A program made the position numbers and the translations under genes. Positions 1-7,845 of a stretch of DNA of 16,233 bases are shown piece by piece (the stretch's first letter is position 1; the number at the start of each line of letters is the position of its first letter). Source of the stretch: an uncultured Veillonella sp. (GTDB taxonomy: Bacteria > Bacillota > Negativicutes > Veillonellales > Veillonellaceae); the NCBI GenBank assembly GCA_900766125.1, contig CAAFUD010000175.1, positions 1-16,233 on the forward strand, given 5' to 3'. Below the pieces are notes generated by a model. That model did no database searches. It saw only the letters and a program-made list of their open reading frames with translations, and was not told the origin of the DNA.

Positions 1-92
1 CAGTAGAGGACGTTCTCCCTGTTAAAGAAGAACCTGTAGCTCCAGCAGTTGAAGAAACTCCTGAAGAAGATGATTTAGACGATTTGTTATAA
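1..92 (+). CDS. C-terminal end of a phage protein with acidic tail (possible ssDNA-binding protein), partial
   Basis: Only the last 29 codons are in the window (codons begin at base 3, TAA at 90-92). They encode a proline/valine/glutamate-rich linker and then a strongly acidic end, EEDDLDDLL. Flexible linkers ending in an acidic, leucine-tipped tail are typical of single-stranded DNA-binding proteins of phages (gp2.5-like and DUF2815-type) and, in a different form, of bacterial SSB. The position just before a replication block agrees with this. The DNA-binding domain is outside the window, so the identity is an inference from tail composition and context. The next gene begins 16 bases after the stop, so the two are probably co-transcribed. 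Confidence 0.45.
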   Translation, partial: VEDVLPVKEEPVAPAVEETPEEDDLDDLL

Positions 93-108
93 GAAAGGAT
101 AGCGCCTT

Positions 109-1782
109 ATGAAGGTCTTATTCAATCTACAAGTACAACAGCTGTACGACCTAGTGCGGCGCAAACAAGTGTCACCCTTTAATCCGGCAAGCCATTACCA
201 CGTATCTTGCGAACACTCATTCGCTAATCTTTGGCCAATGGAATCTAATGGGTTCGGGATAGTGCCCTGCCGGGAATCAGATGAGTTCTATTGCCCAAAA
301 TGCGGTGAGCGGATCAACGCTAAAGGGTTTACTGCCGAGGTCGGGTATAGCGCCACAGTTCCTCTCTCCCTAGACCTATCAATTATAGATAGGGGCGATA
401 AACTGGACGTGCAATTTGAGTACGACACGGTATACGCCGACGGAGATAATGGGATGATTTACAAAGGCTATAAATCTCATGTCATTGATGTAGTACGGTT
501 TGATTTCAAGCAAAGAAAAACCTTTACCATACTCAAGAAGCGCTCACGCAGCGACGTCGTCGAAGAAGCGACAGTCTCTCCGTCGGGCTTTAGCAATTCC
601 CTTTCATCGTTAGTTTGGTTCGTAGCCACTCCTGACTGCAGGTTACATAATCACCAAGAAGAGCTGAAACGTTTCGCCAAGGTGTTAAAAGAAGTGTTCT
701 TCACGAAATTATCAAAGGTCGTAGGCTATAAAGTCAAATCCATTAGACAAGGTGTACAGGTATCTAACAAGTACGGGGCTTTAGATAACTTACTTCATAA
801 CTTAGTATGGAAATTGCAAGCTCCGGATGCACCGGCTATCAATGATAGTCTTAAACGAGACTATGACGACTTCTATAATCGGAAATTTCCCAACGAGACA
901 CTTGGTATGGGTAACGTGTTAGAGTTAACCATAAAAGGCAACTCCTTTGTACAAGCCTTAATCAAGGCTCATAACTTACCTGATGCTCGATGGGTTCGAC
1001 GGTTATTACACGATAGACCTTTCTTCTACACAAAGATCATCAAAGTTATGGCTACGTTATTTAAGAACAAGGACTATCAAAAGGCTATGGTCGATGTTAT
1101 CAAAGATAACTCTGATAATACAAGTTACATTCAGTCTTGGCCCTTATGGCGAGATGACCGTGATTTATCGGTTATTCGTAAATTTGTTAACATCCTTAGC
1201 CACCAATACGGTGAGCGCCAGGCGTTCTTATTCATTAGAAATGCGCCTTCCTATCACGATATCAGAGATACAGCTAGTATGTATTTTGAGTTATCGAGAA
1301 GTCGCCGTAAAGAGGTATGGGGTAGTCGCATCCAGGTGCGTAACCTACATGACACCATCACGAGAATGCAAAAGTTTGATAAAGTGGAAGACGAAATCGT
1401 GCAGCAGCGTAAAGCACATCGTGTGCTAGCTGACATGGTTAATGGTTACCGCTTCATGGCAATCGGTTCTACTCACGGCATCATTGATATGGGTATTCAG
1501 CTTAATAACTGTGTAAGCTCCTATATCAAGAAGGTGAAAGCAGAAACGTGTGCTATCGTAGGTGTCTATAAATGTAACGAGCCGGTAGCGTGTATCGAAG
1601 TTAACCCCGTTAATGATGCGGACGACTTCGTAGAGATACACCAGGCTAAACTTAAAAACAATCGTGGCGTGTATGAAGACCACGATATCAACGGAGCTGT
1701 AACGCAGTGGGTAACATCTCACGGCTTATGCGTTCCAGCGTATGTACGAGATATCCAGTTTGCGAAGGGAGGAGCGATGTAA
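109..1782 (+). CDS. PcfJ-like protein
   Basis: 557-aa protein, ATG start, with AAAGGA ten bases upstream. The N-terminal part carries a possible zinc-binding cluster (C34, C54, C62-P-K-C65). The C-terminal 115 residues match the PcfJ-like family as I recall it: a conserved L465-N-N-C-V core followed by a strand giving the protein's own residues and then an I-E-V strand (VACIEVNP) and a EIHQAKLKNN stretch. PcfJ was named from a conjugative plasmid; its molecular function is not established, although phage copies commonly sit in replication modules as here. The gene ends with an ATG-TAA pair one base before the start of the primase-helicase, so translation is probably coupled. The middle (about 200-440) is rich in basic and aromatic residues and I recognise no domain there. 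Family call fairly sure; role unknown. Confidence 0.72.
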   Translation: MKVLFNLQVQQLYDLVRRKQVSPFNPASHYHVSCEHSFANLWPMESNGFGIVPCRESDEFYCPKCGERINAKGFTAEVGYSATVPLSLDLSIIDRGDKLDVQFEYDTVYADGDNGMIYKGYKSHVIDVVRFDFKQRKTFTILKKRSRSDVVEEATVSPSGFSNSLSSLVWFVATPDCRLHNHQEELKRFAKVLKEVFFTKLSKVVGYKVKSIRQGVQVSNKYGALDNLLHNLVWKLQAPDAPAINDSLKRDYDDFYNRKFPNETLGMGNVLELTIKGNSFVQALIKAHNLPDARWVRRLLHDRPFFYTKIIKVMATLFKNKDYQKAMVDVIKDNSDNTSYIQSWPLWRDDRDLSVIRKFVNILSHQYGERQAFLFIRNAPSYHDIRDTASMYFELSRSRRKEVWGSRIQVRNLHDTITRMQKFDKVEDEIVQQRKAHRVLADMVNGYRFMAIGSTHGIIDMGIQLNNCVSSYIKKVKAETCAIVGVYKCNEPVACIEVNPVNDADDFVEIHQAKLKNNRGVYEDHDINGAVTQWVTSHGLCVPAYVRDIQFAKGGAM

Positions 1783-1783
1783 T

Positions 1784-4204
1784 ATGGATACAAATATCAT
1801 CATAGCTACGGGCAGAAGTCGCTCCGCCCGTAGCTGGAAGTCTCAGAAAATGACTTGGAGTGCTTTGGCCAACAAATTGGCCGAGCCTACTGTAACGAAT
1901 GAAACGGCTGCTGAATACGCCAAGATGTCTAAAGCTGATCGAGGCCAAAAGAAAGACGTCGGCGGTTTTGTAGGTGGCTATATCCCTAAAAATGGTAGAC
2001 GTGTAAGAGGCTCTGTTAAAGAGCGGTACTTGATTACTCTTGATGCGGATAACCCTAGTGAGGACTTTCTATTAGACCTCGACATGGAATTAGGCGGAAT
2101 GGAGTACGTACTTTACAGTACACACAGTCACACGGATGCTAATCCTCGCTATCGCGTAATTATCCCCGTGGATAGAGCGATGCAGCCTGATGAGTATCAA
2201 GCAGTCTCAAGACGGATTGCGGATAATATCGGTATTGAGTCTTTTGACCCATCCACACACCAGGCTGAGCGGTTAATGTATTGGCCAAGCCATCCTAAGG
2301 ACGTTGAGTATGTTTACCAGCATAGCGAAGGCTCTCTAGTTTCAGTTGATGCGTATTTAGGTACTTACAGAGACTGGCGTGATACGAGCCTTTGGCCAAC
2401 ATCAAATAAGGAATCACAAATTCGCCTTGATGCAGCCAAGAAGCAAGGTAACCCGTTAGAGAAAAAGGGGCTTATCGGTGCTTTTTGCCGGAGTTACAGT
2501 ATCACGGAAGCCATCCATAAGTTTCTCCCTGAAGTCTATGAACCTACAGCCGTAGAAGACCGGTACACATATGTAGCCGGTAGCTCAGTAGGTGGCTTAG
2601 TGATTTACGATAACGACACCTTCGCTTACTCCAACCATGCGACTGACCCAATCAGCGGTAAACTTGTTAATGCGTTTGACCTTGTCCGCATTCACTTATT
2701 CGGAGATAAAGACCCAGCAGATGAGACCGCCGTCACTAAACTACCAAGCTACAAAGCCATGATAGACTTCGTCAACGAAGACGGCGCAGCTCCTATCTTG
2801 CTCGACAAAGAACGCATGGCGGATATGGAGTTTGAGGATATCACAGATGAAGAAGATGACTTTTTATCAAAGCTAAAGCGTGATAAAAACGGTACTCCTG
2901 AATCTGACGTATTCAACTGTTTAGTAGTACTTAAACAGGACCCTTCTTTAAAAGGTAAAATCCGTCTTGATGAATTCGCACACCGGTTAGTTGTAACTGA
3001 CGACCTGCCGTGGCGTGGTAAGGACGAAACCCCTTACTGGACAGATACCGACGATGCGTGCCTGCGTAACTACTTCGCTACGAAATACCTTATCAAGGGG
3101 AAAGGCATCATCGATGACGCCCTCCAAGAGGTAACGCAAGATAATAAATTCCATCCAGTACGCCAATACTTAACCGGCTTAACTTGGGATGGTGAATGTA
3201 GAGTTGATACACTCTTCATAAATTACATCGGCGCGGAAGATACCGATTACATTAGAGCTGTTACACGTAAATGGATGTGCGGCGCTATCGCACGAGTAAT
3301 GGAACCTGGCGTTAAGTTCGATACGGCAATTGTGTTATATGGTTCTCAAGGTTTAGGTAAATCGTTAATCCTAGAGCGGTTAGGCCGTAAATGGTTTAAC
3401 AATTCTTTAGTTGATATCAAAACCAAAGACGCCTTAGAACAAATCCAAGGTTCATGGATCAACGAACTCGCTGAACTTGCACCGACCTACAAGAACGATA
3501 ACGAAATCGTTAAAGCCTTTATCAGTCGTACCTCTGACCGGTTCCGCTCGCCTTACGGTAGAAGGACCGAAGAGTATCCTCGCCAGTGTGTATTCGCGGG
3601 TTCCACTAATAATCTCATGTTCCTTAAAGACCGCACCGGTAACCGCCGATTTTGGCCAATTACTGGGGACAAGGACCGCAAGACTAAGAACGCCTGGGAG
3701 TTGTCAAAGGACGAAATTGACCAATTATGGGCGGAAGCGTTCACGTATTGGGCAGAAGGTGAACCTCTTGTATTAGAGGGCGAACTTGAAGAAGAAGCCC
3801 TTAGAATCCAATTATCACACACAGAAGGCGGTGAACTCGTAGGGCTCATTGAGGAATACCTCGAGATGGAACTGCCTGAAGATTGGGAGTCTAAAGACAT
3901 CTACGATCGCAGGGAGTATATCCGGAATTATGGCGATGACGATTATTGTGGTTCAGTGCAGCGGGAGCGGGTTTGTGCCCTTGAGATATGGTGTGAAGTA
4001 ATGGAGGGTGACAGGAAGAACCTGCAGAACGCAAAAGCAAGAGAAATCATTGACATTTTGCAAGCTATTAAAGGGTGGAGTCCTTATTCAAAGAGCGTTG
4101 GAAAGATGCGCTTTGGTAAATTATATGGCGTTCAAAGAGCGTTTATTAGGGAGGCGAGCACTCTCCAAAATAAGGCTAAAACGATATCTAAAAATCGCAA
4201 ATAA
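1784..4204 (+). CDS. AEP-type primase-polymerase fused to VapE/SF3 helicase (phage replication protein)
   Basis: 806-aa protein. I chose ATG 1784 because GGGAGGAG lies nine bases upstream (1767-1774); an in-frame ATG at 1742 would lie deep in the previous gene. The N-terminal third looks like an archaeo-eukaryotic primase-polymerase: an acidic D87-A-D89 motif after a hydrophobic strand, an S112-T-H114 (SxH) motif followed by R122-Y-R-V, and D155 in FDPSTHQAERLMYWP. The C-terminal part is a VapE-type SF3 helicase: a TWDG segment at 467, Walker A G520-S-Q-G-L-G-K-S527, a Walker B-like W558-I-N-E561, and a TGNRRFWP segment (618-625) with candidate arginine fingers. By family, such fusions prime and unwind phage DNA at the origin. 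The repeat-rich, AT-rich region directly after the gene is the likely origin. Domain calls rest on motifs read by eye. Confidence 0.85.
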   Translation: MDTNIIIATGRSRSARSWKSQKMTWSALANKLAEPTVTNETAAEYAKMSKADRGQKKDVGGFVGGYIPKNGRRVRGSVKERYLITLDADNPSEDFLLDLDMELGGMEYVLYSTHSHTDANPRYRVIIPVDRAMQPDEYQAVSRRIADNIGIESFDPSTHQAERLMYWPSHPKDVEYVYQHSEGSLVSVDAYLGTYRDWRDTSLWPTSNKESQIRLDAAKKQGNPLEKKGLIGAFCRSYSITEAIHKFLPEVYEPTAVEDRYTYVAGSSVGGLVIYDNDTFAYSNHATDPISGKLVNAFDLVRIHLFGDKDPADETAVTKLPSYKAMIDFVNEDGAAPILLDKERMADMEFEDITDEEDDFLSKLKRDKNGTPESDVFNCLVVLKQDPSLKGKIRLDEFAHRLVVTDDLPWRGKDETPYWTDTDDACLRNYFATKYLIKGKGIIDDALQEVTQDNKFHPVRQYLTGLTWDGECRVDTLFINYIGAEDTDYIRAVTRKWMCGAIARVMEPGVKFDTAIVLYGSQGLGKSLILERLGRKWFNNSLVDIKTKDALEQIQGSWINELAELAPTYKNDNEIVKAFISRTSDRFRSPYGRRTEEYPRQCVFAGSTNNLMFLKDRTGNRRFWPITGDKDRKTKNAWELSKDEIDQLWAEAFTYWAEGEPLVLEGELEEEALRIQLSHTEGGELVGLIEEYLEMELPEDWESKDIYDRREYIRNYGDDDYCGSVQRERVCALEIWCEVMEGDRKNLQNAKAREIIDILQAIKGWSPYSKSVGKMRFGKLYGVQRAFIREASTLQNKAKTISKNRK

Positions 4205-4207
4205 TCG

Positions 4208-4575
4208 TGTTGCCGATTTTTGTTGCCGATTAGCTAATTTTCATATATTGAGGTTTATCGAAATAATTTTTATACACGCCTATACATCGATGATTTTTGA
4301 TATAAGCTAAAAAATCGGCAACGGCAACACGTGTGGCAACAAAATCGGCAACACGTTTAGCGTAGTTGTTATCTATCTTAAATGCAATTTGTTGCCGATG
4401 TTTTCTATTATTTACTATTAATTAAAAATAATAAATATATGAATAAGTGCTTGTATACGTATACACGTAAAAAACGCAAATACGCGTATATATATATATG
4501 AGCAAAAAAAACAAAACATCGGCAACACAACCCCGATGAAGCCAGATTTTATATGGGCTGAGGCCTGTTGCCGAT
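4208..4575. repeat. TGTTGCCGAT iteron-like repeats, seven near-complete copies
   Basis: Plus-strand copies of TGTTGCCGAT lie at 4208-4217, 4221-4230, 4390-4399 and 4566-4575. Reverse copies (ATCGGCAACA) lie at 4344-4353 and 4518-4527, with a nine-of-ten copy at 4314-4323. Degenerate partial copies overlap at 4322-4330 and 4335-4341, around the palindrome ACACGTGT (4327-4334). The copies at 4206-4217 and 4344-4355 share a longer 12-base form, CGTGTTGCCGAT and its reverse complement. The first two copies are spaced 13 bases start to start. Chance cannot easily give six exact 10-mers in under 400 bases. Confidence 0.88.
4248..4276 (+). promoter_or_regulatory. Candidate sigma-70-type promoter inside the origin region
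   Basis: TTGAGG (4248-4253) and TATACA (4271-4276) are separated by exactly 17 bases, each matching four of six consensus positions. It points toward the nuclease and helicase genes and would read through the repeat cluster, so repeat-bound protein could repress it. In such AT-rich DNA a chance match is quite possible. Confidence 0.3.
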
Positions 4576-4592
4576 TATTTATTGAGAACGAG

Positions 4593-4934
4593 GTGAGAAC
4601 GATAGAAAAAGATATCGAGCGTTGGTTAGGAAATCAACTCAAAAAACTGGGGTGCATATATATGAAATTCGTGTCACCTGGAAATGATGGTGTACCTGAT
4701 CGGATTGTAGTACTCCCAGGAGGAGCGGTTATCTTCGTTGAGTTAAAAGCTACAACAGGAAAGTTAATGGCTAATCAACGAGTTCAGATTTCACGATTAC
4801 GAAAGCAAGGCGCTTTGGTGTTTGTGGTAACCGGTAAGCTAGACGCTAAGTTATTTTTAGACGATATAGAAAGGGTAATTCATGGACTTTCATCCACACG
4901 AGTATCAAGAGATTGCTATTCAGCGGATAATTGA
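4593..4934 (+). CDS. VRR-NUC domain nuclease
   Basis: About 113 aa from GTG 4593. The sequence reads EKDIERWL, then KFVSPGNDGVPDRIVVLPGG, then VIFVELKA and a conserved Q (ANQRVQISRLRKQG). These are the hallmarks of the VRR-NUC fold of the PD-(D/E)xK nuclease superfamily: D of PDR, E and K of ELK, and Q. Phage members are stand-alone single-domain enzymes of about 100 aa, matching this length, and usually sit next to a SNF2-type helicase, as here. The start is uncertain: an in-frame ATG at 4536 lacks a ribosome site and would put one origin repeat inside the gene; the in-frame ATG at 4662 would delete the N-terminal glutamate helix. The 3' end overlaps the helicase gene by 53 bases. Confidence 0.82.
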   Translation: MRTIEKDIERWLGNQLKKLGCIYMKFVSPGNDGVPDRIVVLPGGAVIFVELKATTGKLMANQRVQISRLRKQGALVFVVTGKLDAKLFLDDIERVIHGLSSTRVSRDCYSADN

Positions 4935-6249
4935 CCATTCGCACTACGGTCTGTTACTTGATATGGGCTTAGGGAAGACAATCTCTACGTTAATTGCGAT
5001 AGAGAAGCTTATGTATGATTACTTTGACATTAAAAAAGTGTTACTCATCGCACCTAAGAAGGTAGCAGAATCTACATGGGCCCAAGAAACGAAAAAATGG
5101 AGTGCTACAAGACGTTTAACGGTGGCTAAGGTGTTAGGTTCCGAAAAGGAACGTATACACGCCTTAGAGAGTGATTCTGACATGTATGTGATAAATCGTG
5201 AAAACGTGCAGTGGTTATATGAGTACTACCATAAGAAGAAATCGTTCCCTTTCGATATGTTAGTTATCGATGAAAGTTCTTCTTTTAAGAACCCACAGGC
5301 GAAACGGTTTAAGGCTATAAGAAAACTCCGCCCATTGTTTAAGCGTATCGTCATACTAACAGGTACACCGGCACCGAATACGTTATTAGATATTTGGGCG
5401 CAGATGTACCTGTTAGATGGCGGAGAACGATTAGGTAAGACGATTACTGAATACCGTACCCGGTATTTTACACCTGACAAAACCAACGGGCATGTCGTGT
5501 ACAGTTACCGATTACTGCCAGGAGGTGATAAGGCGATATTCAGTAAGATGCAAGATATCTGCATGAGCTTAAAAGCGAAAGATTATCTTACACTACCTGA
5601 ACGTATAGAGAATGTCATCACAGTAGATATGAACCCTAAAGAATGGGAACTCTATAAACAGATGGAACGTGAGCACGTGCTAAGTATCGTAGATGATGAC
5701 GACATAAGCGCGCTTAATGCAGCAGCACTCGCCGGTAAATTGTTACAACTGGCGAATGGATCCATTTATAACGATGAGGGTGAAATCGTAGTCGTCCATA
5801 ACGAGAAGATTGAACGATTGAAAGAATTGGTAGAAACGAATGAAGGAAAACCGATGTTAGTGTTCTACAACTTCAAGCATGACCTTCAGTCAATCAAAGA
5901 AGCATTCCCGAAAGCCATTGAACTTAAAACCGATGATGATGTAGCTGCGTGGAATAAGGGCAAGATACAAATGTTACTGGCACATCCCGCATCAGCAGGG
6001 TACGGCTTAAACCTGCAAGCCGGCGGCAATATCATCGTATGGTATGGCTTAACTTGGAGCCTAGAGCAGTATCAACAAGCGAACGCAAGACTACACAGGC
6101 AAGGACAAACACAACCTGTGATTATCCACCATCTTGTCACTAAAGGCACGATGGACGAGCAAGTTATGAAAGCATTAGAACGTAAAGAAGCGGGGCAAGA
6201 TGCCCTCTTAGAGGCTATTAAATATCGTAAAGAATTGTATAAGGAGTAG
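4882..6249 (+). CDS. SNF2-family (SF2) DNA helicase/translocase
   Basis: 455 aa, ATG with AAAGGG upstream. Helicase motifs in order: Q-type start HEYQ (6-9), motif I D27-M-G-L-G-K32-T33, motif Ia LLIAPKKV (54-61), motif II D130-E-S-S, motif III L159-T-G-T-P-A-P, motif V G373-Y-G-L-N-L-Q379, and motif VI Q399-ANARLHRQGQ (arginine finger R403/R406). This is the compact phage SNF2-like form without accessory domains. Motif II reads DESS rather than DEAH, which is common in phage members. By family it is an ATP-driven dsDNA translocase; its pairing with a VRR-NUC nuclease suggests they act together in replication or recombination, but the exact job is unknown. The start lies inside the preceding nuclease gene in another frame, pointing to coupled translation. 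Confidence 0.88.
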   Translation: MDFHPHEYQEIAIQRIIDHSHYGLLLDMGLGKTISTLIAIEKLMYDYFDIKKVLLIAPKKVAESTWAQETKKWSATRRLTVAKVLGSEKERIHALESDSDMYVINRENVQWLYEYYHKKKSFPFDMLVIDESSSFKNPQAKRFKAIRKLRPLFKRIVILTGTPAPNTLLDIWAQMYLLDGGERLGKTITEYRTRYFTPDKTNGHVVYSYRLLPGGDKAIFSKMQDICMSLKAKDYLTLPERIENVITVDMNPKEWELYKQMEREHVLSIVDDDDISALNAAALAGKLLQLANGSIYNDEGEIVVVHNEKIERLKELVETNEGKPMLVFYNFKHDLQSIKEAFPKAIELKTDDDVAAWNKGKIQMLLAHPASAGYGLNLQAGGNIIVWYGLTWSLEQYQQANARLHRQGQTQPVIIHHLVTKGTMDEQVMKALERKEAGQDALLEAIKYRKELYKE

Positions 6250-6253
6250 AACT

Positions 6254-6643
6254 ATGAAAGCCATAATGGATATTAACGTTAGAAGTAAAGCAGATGGTAA
6301 TTACGTGGGCCACGGCGGGTATTGTGTGTTGGAATTACCCTGGTCAACTTTCGAGCCGTTAAATTGTGACCCTTATACAGGATATGAGATTGTGCGCATG
6401 GCAGTTGAAGAGTTCCGGGAAGATATCGCTAATAAGAAAGCAATTGCTTTATATGTTGACCCATTTGATGTTGAACTCGGGGCGGTACTGGTTAATATAG
6501 AAAGATTTGCCGCAATCGACATCGAGGTTTGTCAGATACTGACTGATACAGATTTTCGTAAAGAATATCATGGCCGTTTAGAACAAAAGCAGATAAAGCG
6601 TCAAGCAATTTTCAAAGCAAAAAATCGAAAGGAGGATAAATAA
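6254..6643 (+). CDS. Hypothetical phage protein, 129 aa
   Basis: I do not recognise this protein. ATG 6254 has AAGGAG (6240-6245) eight bases upstream, and the start lies four bases after the helicase stop. It is soluble in appearance: no signal peptide or membrane segment. It has a mixed strand-helix N-terminal part (1-95) with an acidic helix around VRMAVEEFREDIANKK, and a very basic C-terminal tail (about 105-129, KQIKRQAIFKAKNRKEDK) that could touch nucleic acid. Its stop TAA shares one base with the next ATG (TAATG), and GGAGG for the next gene lies within its last codons. Gene call is sure; function is not inferred. Confidence 0.75.
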   Translation: MKAIMDINVRSKADGNYVGHGGYCVLELPWSTFEPLNCDPYTGYEIVRMAVEEFREDIANKKAIALYVDPFDVELGAVLVNIERFAAIDIEVCQILTDTDFRKEYHGRLEQKQIKRQAIFKAKNRKEDK

Positions 6644-7215
6644 TGCAAAAGAAATGTAGAAGATGCGGTGACAAATTCACGGTAAGAACACACGAGGATT
6701 ATTGTCCTGAGTGTGAAAAAGATATGACACCTCCTGGCGCAGGCGCTAGTAAAGAGCTAACTTGTGAGGAATGTGGCACAGCCTTTATCCACAAAAAGGA
6801 AAAGGCGCAAGGCCGTTGGCCTAAATATTGTCCGGAGTGTCTTCCTAAATATTCTAAGGTACCTAAGAAGAAAGAAGAGGTAGTAAAGATAGAGGAAGAG
6901 CCTGGTAAGAATACAGAAGAAACACATATCGAAGACAGTAAAAAGTTAACTGTCTACACGCCTATTATCAAGCGAGTAGATGAGCAGCGCGTCCGTATCG
7001 AACATGATGCCGTGAATCACCCTTCACACTACACGCGCGGTAAGATTGAGGTTATCGATTTTATCGAGGATCAACAGCTTCCATATCATCTAGGAAATGT
7101 TATCAAGTACATCGCACGAGCAGGACACAAGGGTGATAAACTTGAAGACCTACAAAAAGCAAGATGGTATTTGGATAGATACATCAATGAGGTGATGGGG
7201 AATGAAACGCTTTAA
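6643..7215 (+). CDS. Double zinc-ribbon protein with C-terminal DUF3310 domain
   Basis: 190 aa. The N-terminal part holds two four-cysteine zinc ribbons: C5/C8 with C21/C24, and C41/C44 with C63/C66. A lysine- and glutamate-rich linker follows (70-115). The C-terminal part (about 123-186) matches the phage DUF3310 family: VNHPSHY, then IEVIDFIED, LGNVIKYIARAGHKGD, and LEDLQKARWYLDRYI. DUF3310 proteins are usually short phage proteins sometimes labelled as SaV-like or nucleotide kinase-like; a biochemical function is not well established. The fused zinc ribbons suggest binding of nucleic acid or protein. The start has a strong AAAGGAGG upstream. The gene overlaps the next one by 14 bases. Confidence 0.82.
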   Translation: MQKKCRRCGDKFTVRTHEDYCPECEKDMTPPGAGASKELTCEECGTAFIHKKEKAQGRWPKYCPECLPKYSKVPKKKEEVVKIEEEPGKNTEETHIEDSKKLTVYTPIIKRVDEQRVRIEHDAVNHPSHYTRGKIEVIDFIEDQQLPYHLGNVIKYIARAGHKGDKLEDLQKARWYLDRYINEVMGNETL

Positions 7216-7417
7216 ACGAGGCGATTGTGTATTAGTATCAAATGATAACAAACATTGGTTTCATAGACATTTCTTTTGTGTAGATGATGGATTTATGGGA
7301 ACTGGTAAAGGGGTTGTATATGCAGATGGAAAAAGTCCCTGGACGGTGAGTCGTAAACATGAAGACCAATATAAGCTATACGAAAGGTGGAACTACTGTA
7401 AAGGGGCAGATGAATGA
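7202..7417 (+). CDS. Small phage protein, 71 aa, function unknown
   Basis: ATG 7202 lies inside the end of the DUF3310 gene, with GAGG nine bases upstream. The protein begins FKRGDCVLVSNDNKHWFHRHFF, resembling small beta-rich phage proteins whose members start with a 'F-x-x-G-D-x-V-L-V-S-N/D' pattern; a small SH3-like barrel is plausible. It has no signal peptide or membrane segment. The stop codon overlaps the next start (ATGA), so it is translationally coupled with the regulator gene. The gene call rests on tight packing and ribosome sites; the fold is a guess. Confidence 0.65.
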   Translation: MKRFKRGDCVLVSNDNKHWFHRHFFCVDDGFMGTGKGVVYADGKSPWTVSRKHEDQYKLYERWNYCKGADE

Positions 7418-7845
7418 CTGATAAAGAATACATGCTTCAGATATTACGAATTGATGACCGGATTGACTCTATCAAACGTGATATCGATGCACAGATAGAT
7501 CGTAAGGCCGACACATTATCTGCCACGGACTATAGCAAGGATAGAATATCCGGTGGAAGTTGTAGTGACTTATCTGGTATCGTGGCAGGCATCGAACAGT
7601 GTGTTGAGCAGCAACGTAAAGAGATTGAGCGTCTTAAGAGTATTAAGGCTGAAGTTCGTTGGGTGATTAGTCAGGTACGTCCAAATGAGCTGGCAGTTCT
7701 TTTGACCGAAAGGTATGTACAAGGAAGAAGTTGGAAAGACTTAGCAAATATCTTATACTACAGCGAAGCAAGAGTAAGAGGCGAGCTACACGATAGAGCA
7801 TTAGCTGAAGTAGGGAATATACGCAATAGGTTAAAAAAGCGTTGA
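7414..7845 (+). CDS. ArpU/DUF1492-like sigma-region-4-like phage transcription regulator
   Basis: 143 aa. The N-terminal half is helical and probably coiled-coil (about 5-30 and 60-85). The C-terminal part (91-135) is a helix-turn-helix resembling sigma factor region 4: NELAVLLTERYVQGRSWKDLA, then a YYSEARVRGELHDRAL recognition helix. This matches the ArpU/RinA/DUF1492-type regulators, the last gene of the early region in many Bacillota phages, which by family activate late transcription. The location fits: the stop codon lies within 10-bp-phased repeats just in front of the predicted late promoter, and terminase genes follow. The start ATGA overlaps the preceding stop. That it acts on that promoter is inferred from position. 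Confidence 0.78.
   Translation: MTDKEYMLQILRIDDRIDSIKRDIDAQIDRKADTLSATDYSKDRISGGSCSDLSGIVAGIEQCVEQQRKEIERLKSIKAEVRWVISQVRPNELAVLLTERYVQGRSWKDLANILYYSEARVRGELHDRALAEVGNIRNRLKKR

Larger units (their letters stand above)
4205..4592. other. Candidate phage replication origin (iteron cluster with AT-rich core)
   Basis: This 388-base stretch lacks a convincing gene and is much more AT-rich than both sides. It holds many copies of TGTTGCCGAT in both orientations (listed as a repeat feature), an AT-rich stretch at about 4400-4440, a 14-bp perfect palindrome TGTATACGTATACA (4452-4465), a 10-bp palindrome ATACGCGTAT (4480-4489) and a TA run (4487-4499). Short dispersed repeats beside an easily melted AT-rich region are the usual build of initiator-dependent origins. 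The gene just upstream encodes a primase-helicase, and nuclease and helicase genes follow. The origin function is inferred; no initiator binding is shown. Confidence 0.6.

Noticed and set aside
3553..3900. Long minus-strand frame opposite the helicase domain
   Set aside because: Serine-rich low-complexity product typical of the antisense of a conserved coding region; no ribosome site or neighbour on that strand.
4008..4310. Frame overlapping the end of the primase-helicase gene and running into the origin region
   Set aside because: It lies in another frame of a well-supported gene, has no ribosome site and its last part is repeat sequence.
4205..4592. CRISPR array
   Set aside because: The repeats are 10 bases, in both orientations and irregularly spaced, unlike CRISPR repeats and spacers.
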